Source: Daphnia pulex | Taxonomy: Eukaryota > Arthropoda > Branchiopoda > Diplostraca > Daphniidae | Direction: 5' to 3' | Length of the DNA: 64,000 nt | Assembly: GCF_021134715.1 (NCBI RefSeq) | Contig: NC_060026.1 | Coordinates: 15,739,001-15,803,000, forward strand | Shown: positions 53,831-64,000 of the stretch, one piece after another | How the letters are laid out: each line of letters begins with the position of its first letter | Position numbering within the stretch: the first letter of the stretch is position 1 | Notes under the pieces: generated by a model | What the model was told of the DNA's origin: nothing | The model's database searches: none | The model's input: the letters and a program-made list of their open reading frames with translations, nothing else | Program-made: the position numbers and the translations under genes

Positions 53831-56800
53831 CTGTAAAAAAAAAAGTCTCGGGAATTTTATTATTCATAAACACGGTCAAAACAGACACACAACAGAAGGG
53901 TAAGGAAAAAAGATCTGGAAGTTGTTCAAAACAAGCCGAGCGACGGAATGAGATGGCGTCGTTTTTTCACCCAGAAATCCCCATTCCAATTAGTCTTGTC
54001 AAAAATGTTGCCGTAGTCGATATATAATTTATTAAAAAAAGCAGATATTGAAATCGCACAAAATGTTGGTTGATTTATGTGAAAAAATTGGTCGCCACAA
54101 CCAGACAATGTAATATCGAAAGAAAATGTGTGGCTTCTTTACTTCCATATTGTTTTTGGTGCTACCGGTTCTACCCGGAAAGGAAAAGTTTGTGTCTAAT
54201 TTTGGTTGTTTTATTTGACATGCAGCGAGCATTCCGCTGTGTAAAGATATTCCCCCTGAACCATCACGTGCGTCGAATCAGTTTGCTATTTCACGAGTTG
54301 GTTAAGGTTATTCTACTAGCGCGTCTGGAAAGAGTTTATTTTCTCACAATTTCGAGTATATTGTGTGCATGATGCTTTCCAGGTTTTTCCTGTTTTCAAA
54401 AATACAATTTTCTGGTTTCTTTTAAAACCCTCCTACCAACCCCAAAGAATGAATCAATTATTATAAATCAGAAGTGGAATTTTCGTTCGTATACTATGCT
54501 CGACAGGAAAACACGAGGTCGAGAGAGAAAGGAGCTCTGCTGCTGGTTTGAGGATATGCCAAGTCGTCCGGATGCCATTCCACTGTCAACTGCCACATCT
54601 CATAGCTTCTTTCTCTATGACGTCTAGAGCTGCGCCTATGTAACCTCCTCGGCAGAGACATGATTTGCTTCCTCATTAATCCGTCAGGAATCCCTTTTTC
54701 TCTCTCTCGAAATAGAAAAAAAGGAAATTACCGTAAAGTGGATGAAGAATGCTTAGTGCTGTGCCCAGCGAAGATCCCGCCCCAGATGATTGCACTACAC
54801 ACACACATATAGCCCTGGACTATCAGGTATAATTTAATGCCATCTTCCATTTCGATAGAGAAAAATGTCTACATCTTTCCAAGTCTGAATTGAATGTTGC
54901 ACCAAAGTTTACGAGGCAACTTTTATTTTCCAGTGTGAGAACGGCCTGGGGGCTTCGTTCCATTAAAGAAAAGTCGTTGCGTTCGTTCGGTACTGAGCTT
55001 CTCTTTTCGTCGTGGCCAATCGTCCGGCAAACGTGAATTGATGGTTTTTCCCCCATTTTCTTTTTCAGCCTCAACCAGCGACTATAAAACTTTTTCTTTT
55101 TTTTTTTATTCCTTTCGGATCTGGGGGGAACCGATCATTTGCATGGCGGATGATGATCGCCGATTGAAAACGACATCATCATCCATAACAGTAATCCTCC
55201 TCCCCCCTCCGGCAACTATTTCTTTTAGCCCGCGAAAATTTGAAAAGAATAAATCTATGACGACGATTTTTATTCTGATACTATTTGCATTTATACGCCG
55301 GAATGATCGATCTGACTGACATGATGGAAGAAATCAATAAGTCGCTAATAATAAAAGATGTTCGTTAAATAACATTTGATTACGATGTGATGAGAACAGC
55401 AGTGGACGGAAACGCAATGGGTCTAGCTGCTGCCAAAATGGCTGTCGTCCAAGAAACTATACACAGACATCGTCACACAAGATTGTTGGTTGGTTGTGTT
55501 CCCCCTCTAGTTCGATTGTGTTTTGTTTATTGCCCCGGAGGCACTCATCCGCCGAGACAAAAAAAAAAGGTATACCCCCCAAGAAAAAAATTGTATCACA
55601 TTGGATTTGATGACATCAACCTATACTATAAAATAGTCTGACGAATATATTTATTGTATATCATATACAAATGGCCGATGGATGGGAGGGAGGGAGTATC
55701 GCGCAGATGGGAGTAAACACCCCCCACTTAGAGAGGGACCGACGGTAGCAGCGGCTGCGGAAGAATTATGAGCTGCTGGATGTTATGTGGAGCCGACATG
55801 TTATGATCTTTCTCTCTCTTTTCCCCCCTATCGGCTTCTCTTTTTATAGTGAAAAGAGGGCGAACCCCTAACGCCATCATCCTTCACTTGCAGCACCCGC
55901 ACACACACACAAGCATCCGGATGGATCGAAAATCATTTTCTTCTTTTTTTTTTCAAAGAATAACTTTTAAGTATGATATCGGTCGGGAAACAGTCCCGCC
56001 CGCTCTTTAGTATCAAATTTTTATTGTCCAAATAAAAATGGTAAAACTATTAAAAATAGGAGGCCTATAAAATAGCAAAAATCTATAATTGAAGTTGTGT
56101 TAAATTAAAACGAAAAAGAAAATTGGCAAATCAACAAAAGACGTCAAGAGTTGTTGTTTTTGCGTGCGTAAGCGGAACGGTGGGCGGAGTTATTGGACAA
56201 GTGGACGAGCCAAAAAAGTGTAAAAACCCACAAGACGAAATTGATGGATGGAATGAGTGGGAGAATAAGAGCACAAGGGCCATGGATAGATGATTGTGTG
56301 TTTAGTTTGATGTCACTTAAACTCGTACTATATAATATCGTCAAATCAAAAATTCAAGAAAAAGTGGAAAATGAGCCTGAACGATATTCTGTCAAAACAT
56401 TTTTTCGGTTTTTCTTCCTTACTGTACGTCAAAGCTGCTGGGCTGCGGTCGGGTTGGTCTCTGGCACGTTTTGGGTTGGGGGGAAGCGGACCTGGACTTG
56501 TGTGTGTTTTATAAATAAATCTAGTAACTATACATCTTGTTATTCCACCTTGCAACACACAAGTGGAACGAAACAGCAGCAGCAGCAGCCCCTCGGCGTG
56601 CATTCTTTTTTAAATGTGGTGGCATTCCGCCCTTCTTCTTTTTAAAAGGTCGGGAATGTTTTTCCCCTTCAAGAAAAATAACATCCCCTTCCTTCTTCTC
56701 CTGCACACACACTTCAATGTGTCAAACTATCGCCATCCTTATCACTCATTTTCTATTTTGGCTCTCTCTCTCGCCATCCGGCCGCTGGATGGATATCTAT

Positions 56801-58763
56801 TTCGCCTCCGATTTTTGTGTTACGTGTGTAGAAAACTTTGATTCATTTCGTGGTATAATCATGTTTCCGGTATAGTGTACAACTCCTTCGTATATGACGG
56901 ATCATTCACCGTCTCAGATGTTTGTTTTTACACACATCCATCCGGAAGCGGACAACAACAACAACAAAAAGTGGAGAGGGGGGACTCTTTGAGCCAAAAC
57001 ATCTTTTCGCCTCATTTGTTTTCATTAGCGGAAGAGACTGACAGACAATCCCTCCTGGTGGTGTAAAAATCACCGATCCCCCACCCCTCCCTGTACACAC
57101 ATCCGAGATGATCAACGACCGTCAATCGCTGACACATCACTACACACATCCAGCATCCATTGTCCTGCCAGCTACTCTCTCCCACTCAATATACTCTAAT
57201 GCACGATACACTGGTATACATACTATACCAATTTTAAATGTAACAATACTCAAAGGGGTTCAGGATCGGATTCTGATTTTCCTGCAATCGATCCAGCAGC
57301 TCCAGCAGTCGCTCTGTCTGTGTATAATCGAATCAAGACACACATCGATCAGCTCTTTCTTCTTCTTTTAAGGCCTTCTATGGTAAAAATGTTTCCGTCG
57401 TCACGGGTTTGATTGATTTCAACCCCCCGGGCCGGTTTTTGTCGATTCGTCCATCAGCCGGAAAAAAGAAAGTCACAACTTGTAATTGAATAACAATAAA
57501 AAAAACTGAAATTGAATCCCTAAATTGAGATTATTTCTGCTCATGTGGGCAACCGCCTTATCTGACTAGAAGGGGGGAGTTTGATTATAGACAGCAAACA
57601 GGAGGGATCAATTCTATACGCCCATTGATAGACAACCCTCTCTCTGCTCGTTGACTATATAACTGAATTCATCAGGATTTGCAGGCCAGCTGCCACATCC
57701 GCCGATGATATTCAATTCCTCCTTCCCCCCATGATATTAGGCAAAGCCAATCTGCCTTCATTAGGTTTCTAACCAGCAGCAGCAGCAGTGGGATCGCTTT
57801 AACTTTTACAACGAGTGTCGAGGGAGTCTGTGTGGTTAACTGGTAGAAGAGAGTAGGAGGGTGGCACACTGAGCGATTGGCACCTCGCCCAAGGGTTTTT
57901 GTGCACTACACACATCCCATCGATAAATCCACATCATCATGCAGCCAAGAGTCAAAGGAACACAGGATCGTCCTACTGTGCCAGGGGGTACTACATTAAG
58001 TGTATAGACGTCTATCTGTTTGGGGGGAGAAAAAAGAAGTTGGCCATCGACTAGAAAAGAGAATGGCCCCTGTGCTGACATCAGCAGCACAGAACCGATA
58101 GAAAAGAATCGAGTCTTTATGGGGGATCCTCCTCCTCCTGCTGGATGTGGGTGGATGGAACTTGAAGAGGGAGGAGGAGGTTGTCTGTCTTTTGATGCCC
58201 ATTCTTCTTCTTCTTCCCCCACTCGCAGCACTTTTTGGACTCGATCCAACCTGACCTTATCTTCTTTTTAACCCCGAGACTCGACTTCAACTTGAACATT
58301 TTTCTATCGGTTCATCATTGCGCAGCGCACAATAGACTCGTTTTTCCCCCTCAAAACTTGTTCAACTCTTTACATTCGATTTTATTTATACATGTACCTG
58401 CTGGGGAGATTAACAAATGTACAGAAGAAAAAAAGAAGAAGAAAAGTTGTTCAATCGACAAGAAAGAGCTGCTGGATATACTAGACTGTCTAGTATACAA
58501 ATGGAAATGTTGGATATGTATGTATGTAAAGAGATAAAAGTATAGTGAACGCACAGTTGTGTGGTCTTACACGCTCCACTGATCCGGAAGTTGCACAGAT
58601 ATAGTCGACAAAAGAATCTTTTTTCTCTCTCTTTTATAGAACGAAATATTCATGTTTTCTAGGATATAGATTGCGTCATAGATAAATATAGAGTTGACAC
58701 ACAGCTCACTCAATTATTATTGGAAATGATTAAGAATTTAATAGATATAAAAAGATACTTACA
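53831..58763. other. Non-coding stretch, probable long 5'UTR intron
   Basis: About 5 kb with no recognisable gene on either strand. Many short frames arise from low-complexity DNA. Pyrimidine-rich and purine-rich patches, CAG/CAA runs (near 56575 and 57776) and ACACAC stretches are scattered through it. Confidence 0.5.
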
Positions 58764-61600
58764 CGTTGCACGGTTTCCCGGTACAGATTTATCGGCAGGT
58801 TTATTCGGGGTTCCGGTCTTTTAACTTACCGACACAAAATACAATAAAAACCAGAAAGTTGTCCACCGGGAGAGCACGGTCGTAAATAAATCCCACGGGA
58901 ATCGACTTACTTATTCACCCCCACCATCAAACGTTCTAAGCACATCCGAAACTTGTCACCCACACACGTGTAAACACCCCTGGAAAAATCACGAAACAAA
59001 AACTGTTCCACTCGATGAATTATGAAAAGTTAAAAAGAGGTGTCGGACCCTGTGTTGTGACGACACTAAACGTCTAGAAAGAAATGGTGGACAAAAACAA
59101 AAGGTGCTTATTGCTGTCAATTTTATTGCCCATTCATTTTCAACAAACGGCATGGAGGAGGAAGGGAGGAGGAAACAGAAAAAAAAAATTAATTTGACCA
59201 CCAAACAGAAAAACAAAAAAATGTGGGAGGAAAAAGGCAAAAGGTTCAAAGAAAAAAAAAATTCAAATTTTTTGTAAATTTCAAAAACATTTTTTTTTTG
59301 GCAAACTGAAAAAATGAAAATTAATTTTTTTTTTTTTTTTTAATTTTTTGCATCTTGAAAAATCGTTGGGGGCTGAGGGAGGGGAGAGAGGTGGGTGGTA
59401 ATAAAGATACACCCAAACAAATGTTATGTCATCATCATCATCATCATCAAATCGTGTTTTTTAACAAATGTGAAACACACACACACACACACACTCACAA
59501 AAACAAACAAACAAACAAACGCACACAAACATTTTGTCAAATTAAAAATGTTTTGGGATGAAAAATCCTGAGGTTATACAGGGGGTGGGGGAAAAGGGGA
59601 GGGGGTGGGAGTTTTTTTCGTATTATTTTTTTTTTCGCGATTCGGTTCAGGAGATTGTGTGTTTTGTTGTAGTTGTCGTGTCAGTTGGTGGTGGCATATT
59701 ATTATTATGTAGGGCAAGAATTCATGCAAATGAGCCCCACCCCCTCCCACACCTTGGCGGCTCCATTTGAAAGAGACACAATAAAACAATTTTGAAAGGG
59801 GGGAGAGATATGGGAGGAGGAGGTGGAAAATATTGAAAAGTGGCAAAATGGGCGAAAAAATTTCAACACGAGAAACAATTGATCAACAATTTTCAACCGT
59901 TTTGGGGGGAGAGAGAGAGATAATGATAATGGGAGGAGAAAGAGAAAAACAGAATGGTTATGTCATCAAATTGAATGCATTATTGCCATTGAAGAAAGGT
60001 AAATTAAAAAGAAAACACATTTGGAGGAGGAGAATAGCTACCGGCCGCAAATTTCCAACTACTTTTTTTTTGTAATCAATTTATAAAAAAAAAATCGTCT
60101 CGACGCACACATAAAAGAATCAAAAACCCTTCCACCCTTTGAAACAAATTAAATTTAAAAGTCGAAAAAAAACACAATTTGGCAAATGAAAATGTCAGAA
60201 TATGAAGAAAAAAGGGCCGAGGGGTATTTGATTGGTTATGTGTGTTTCATCGTTTTAAAATTCGTATATTTTCATCCAATCGATATTCATTTTTCCTGTG
60301 TCATTAATCGGTGATTTAATTTTTTTATTTTATTTTTCATTTGACTTGATGCGGCCACACTAAACGCAAAGGTTCATCTAACGAAAGAGCGTGAGAGAGA
60401 GAGAGAGTGAGAAGAGTGGAGAGAGAGGGGAAGAAAATAATCCAAAAAATATAATTCCCTTTTTTTTAGTGTTAACTCATTCACACACACGCGTGTCTTC
60501 TTGACGAGATCGACGATTTTTTAAAAAATTGAAATTGATAAAATGGCGCGAAAAAAAATTTCAAATTTCCTGATGAAAAATTTCAAAAATAAAAAAAAGG
60601 CGGTGTGGGGGATAACAATTTAAAAAAAAAAAGAATCTTTTGATATCGACGCCACATATTCCCCCGAAAAATAATTAAAAGACTAAAAAACTAAACTTTT
60701 TTGTAATCTCGAAATAAAAATTTTGTTATTTTGCATAGCTCGTAATTCACTTTAAAAACTCTCTTTCTTAATTTCCCTCTCTCTCTCTCTGCGCTGAATA
60801 ATTAAGTTCTCACCCCAAATGAATAAAATGTATCAAAAATTCATATCAAATGAATTGCTGAGAGATGATTTAAATTTTTTGTGTTTGGCGCGAGTCATCG
60901 AAAAAATTTTAAACTTTTTTTTTTGTTCAGGCTGTAAATGAATTTGGTGGTGGGGGAGATAAAAACACAAAAATTGGGTTGAATAAAAAAATGATTTTTT
61001 TTTGTTTTGTTTTCGTAAAATTCTCTGTGTCCTCTGTGTCTACTACTCTGCTCTACAGCGAGAAACGGCTACCAACAACATCCTAACGGGCTCTCAAAAA
61101 AAGATTTCATTAACATTTTTCTCGGTTGGGTCTTTTTATTTATTTTAAAATCGATTTTTTGGCTAAAAACATTTTTAAATTTTTTTTTTTCCTGTTTGAT
61201 CTCTCGGGAGGAGCCAAAAAACGAAAAAAAAAAAAGTTATTTATTTCTGGTTAATTTCTGTGTAAGTTTTTAAAAAAGTTTCTCTGCTTTTTACTTCCAC
61301 GGGTTTTCTTTCCCTTTATTTCCGCTTCCATTTTTCAAATTTCCCGCCACCGTCCGTCCCTCCTACAAAAAGTTGAAACGTAAAAAAATGCGCGTGTGTC
61401 GTTGTATATCCGTTTAGTTTTGATTGAAACAAACGAGTTGAGGAGTAAAAATCTTTTCATTTTTGTTGGAACCCCACCAGGAGGTGACGGAGAAAAAGGC
61501 GGAAGGCGGATAAAATAAGAGCAAACAAAACCTCGTAGACTACTATTACTGTTTTTACTCAACTCTAGCTGCTAGTTTTTACTAGAGAGAAGGCGTTGGT
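58764..61600. promoter_or_regulatory. Low-complexity, promoter-like region
   Basis: Dense homopolymer A/T runs, CA repeats (59477-59493), CAAA repeats (about 59502-59520), an ATC run (59430-59448) and a GAGA tract (about 60391-60425, GAGAGAGAGAGAG). GAGA tracts are common at arthropod promoters through GAGA factor. No coding sequence was recognised. Regulatory function is inferred only from composition and location upstream of candidate leader exons. Confidence 0.35.
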
Positions 61601-62184
61601 TCCGCCTATCACAGTCGGTAGTAAACGTCACGTGACCTTTGTGACACACCTGAAAAAACAACATTTTTCTTCTTTCTTTCCGTCTCGTCGTCGTCGTCGC
61701 CGCCAAGAGAATTTCATTTTGTTTACAAGAGGAAGGAATTTTCAAACAAAAATGATCGGCTGAGTTTTTTGACAAAAAAATTGGCACTACCGAAACAAAT
61801 TAAAAAAAAAAAAAAAAAATTTTACTAAAATTTTTGGGGGAGGGAAAACCACACCTTTTGTCGTTCCAGCTAAATTTTAATTATTATTATTACTCGATTT
61901 ATTGATTTTAGCTGCCGTTTTTTTCTTCTGATTCTTTTCTTTCGCAATTTTTTTTTGGCTGTGTTGTGTGTGTGTGTGTGGATTATTCATTCGAATCGGC
62001 CGAGTCTATCGGAGCGATTCAATTGGAGAATATTTTGGGATCAAGGCCGAAAAAGGAATAAAGAAAACATCTGATTACGTGATACAAATTGGGCGGGGGG
62101 GAATATAACAGAAACAATTTGGGAAATAATCCAAAAAAAAGATTGGAGAGGGAAAATCAACACACGATCAGAGAAATTGAACAG
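61601..62184 (+). promoter_or_regulatory. Candidate promoter and first exon on the plus strand
   Basis: A palindromic E-box core GTCACGTGAC lies at 61627-61636, next to GACACACCTG. Downstream, about 61985-62184 is less repetitive than its surroundings, lacks a long frame and ends at a strong donor (ACAG/GTAAATGA at 62184/62185). This could be the leader exon of a gene that continues beyond the window. Confidence 0.3.
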
Positions 62185-64000
62185 GTAAATGACACACACA
62201 TACACACACGAACACGATGGGATTTTTTTTTTTAGTTCAGTTTAAATTTGTGGGAGCAGCAAATATTATATAATATGGCCATTGTCAAAGAGGCCCCAAA
62301 AAATTCCAAATAGATAATTTTTTTGGGATTTTTCTTTTCCTCTTTTTTTGTTGTTGTCGATAATTGAGTATGGATCAAATTTTTACACGAAATAAATTCC
62401 CTCCCTTTTTTCGGTAAATAGTCGAAAAAAAAATGTCCAATAATAAATGTTTTTCAGGGGGTAGGGGGTGGGTATTATCTAAATAAAGACTACGTAAAGA
62501 TTAAGTTGTGTAAGTTTGTCTACCGTCATCGACTACGAGCTGCGCGCCAAATTCGAAAAAAATAATTTCAAAAAAATGTTTTTTCAATTTCGCCTCTACC
62601 ATTTTTTTGTTTGTTTTTTTCGCTACGACTACGAAGAGGAAAAAGTCAAGAAGAAGGAGAGAAACTACCGTGTCATTTGCGGAGGAGGAGGATATTTGTC
62701 AAAATAGCGAAAAAATTAATTCGAGAGTTAACAAGGGAAATTGGAGAGATCGCTTGTTATCCTTTCCGTCTTATCCACAAGTTTCAGATAAGATTAGAAA
62801 AATAATCAAAAAATGGTATATGTGTGTGTGTGTGTGGCTTTCTGGTGAGGAGGGTTATAACATTGGCAAATAAACGGAGGGGGTGTAACAAAAAAAAATG
62901 TTTTTTCCGACCTTATTTTTTAAATTTCCTTTTTCGTTTTGTAATTTTTGTTGAAAGTTGTGTCTGCAATTTCTTCTTCCTTCTTTCGCTTCCTCAGACG
63001 AATCCCATTTCTTTATCTTTTTATTTGTGACGCAATCTCTTGTCCGGCCGTCATCCGGGGCGATTCTCCTGGCCGTTCATCGTCTTTGTTGTTAATGGTA
63101 GCCGTTGGTGTAGTGGGTCGGAATCAGGGTACCCTGCGTGAATGAATTTGACAACAACTCCAATTAAAAAAGGGAGAATAAATTAAATGTCCAGCGTCTC
63201 TCGCCTTGCAGCATCAACTTTAAAAACATCGACTAAACACAATTGAGTGAGAGAAACAATCAACGATCGATGATCGAGAAGAAATCGACCAGCCCCCTGT
63301 GCGCTCAAACAAAACCCAAAAAATAAAAAAACCTTTTTTTTAGTCTCCCAAACAAAAACGAAGATAGGGGGGACGGATCCTGGCCAGCTTTAGAGATTAT
63401 ACGACGTCGGCGACGTTGGCGGAAGAAGAAGAAGAAGCTTGACCGGATCAATGACCCGAAAACGATATAGAGGCGAAAGAACGAAGGAATAGAAAGGACA
63501 AAAGAGATAAAAATAAAAAGAAACTAGTCATCCGACTGGAAGAGAAGGAAGGAAAAAAGGTCCAGTGCCTTTGGCTACATAATAGACGGCCCAGAGAGAA
63601 GAGAAGGAGGGGCGATATCTATTCAGAATTTCTTTTTAGCCCGTGAGCCGAGTCCGATTTGATTAGCGATAATCCATTCCGTCATTCGATCCATCGTCCT
63701 TCCCTTTTTTTTCTCTTCCTGGATGCCTTGCACACATATCATTTCTTCCTTCCCCTTTTCTCCTTCCATCCGCTCGACTTTCGAGCCGCTCGAGCGTGAA
63801 CCAATCCGCACAGCCATCCACCTCCCCCCTATCCTTTACCCCTGCGTGCGTGTGTGTGTGCTGATCAGGCAAAAGACTATTCAACCGACCCCCTCATCCA
63901 CCCACGTCGCCCCTTTTGTTCTCTCTGTCGACTGGATCGATCCCGCCCGGCAATGTCCATCCATCCAAAACCTTGGGAAATTCGGGACAGAAAAAATGTT
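62185..64000. other. Non-coding stretch to the window end
   Basis: Low-complexity DNA with a TG repeat near 62821-62836, T-homopolymers, and GA-rich patches (63425-63440, 63600-63620). Nothing coding was recognised. It may be the first intron of a gene lying to the right. Confidence 0.4.

Noticed and set aside
56521-56875. Overlapping frames in the purine/pyrimidine-rich region
   Set aside because: They arise from low-complexity repeats on both strands and show no coding signature.

Overview
The window looks like arthropod nuclear DNA, most probably from the water flea Daphnia. This is inferred from the compact genes with many introns of about 60-100 bp, the tandem paralogues, and the protein families present; there is no species-specific marker. 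I assembled 14 protein-coding genes by following reading frames through GT/GC...AG introns. In every gene the exon lengths sum to a multiple of three. No rRNA, tRNA, CRISPR array or retroelement was recognised.

Region 1 (0-37 kb) is dominated by enzymes that cap or decorate glycans in the secretory pathway. It holds three GT10 alpha-1,3-fucosyltransferases (251-1621 +, 2004-3423 -, 19181-20533 -), a METTL24-like methyltransferase (4810-5868 +) and a Star-like FkbM-domain protein (21859-23334 -). It also holds two WSCD-type sulfotransferases (6395-8068 +, 10361-11847 +), a PC-esterase/CAS1-type protein (12796-14108 +) and two Gal3ST-type galactose 3-O-sulfotransferases (33179-34539 -, 35478-36881 -). 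Most are predicted type II membrane proteins of the Golgi type. A secreted coiled-coil C1q-domain protein (16357-17492 -) sits among them. Fucosylation, sulfation and possibly methylation and O-acetylation enzymes side by side suggest a glycan-modification neighbourhood.

Region 2 (23.3-33.2 kb) has no recognisable gene. It is built from short mobile or repeated DNA: a piggyBac-type MITE, two copies of a 390-bp MITE, a 1.4-kb inverted-repeat structure, a dispersed 120-bp repeat and a hairpin-prone short-motif array.

Region 3 (39.2-50.2 kb) carries two tandem VEGFR/PDGFR-like receptor tyrosine kinases (39204-42868 and 45950-49491, both +) with the same 15-exon structure. The 3' end of a third, broken copy lies between them. 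Both intact kinases read HGD instead of HRD in the catalytic loop.

Region 4 (51-64 kb) has a Rabex-5/RABGEF1 Rab5 exchange factor on the minus strand (51145-53565), followed by about 10 kb with no coding sequence. That stretch is rich in homopolymers, microsatellites and GAGA tracts and looks like 5'UTR-intron and promoter DNA.
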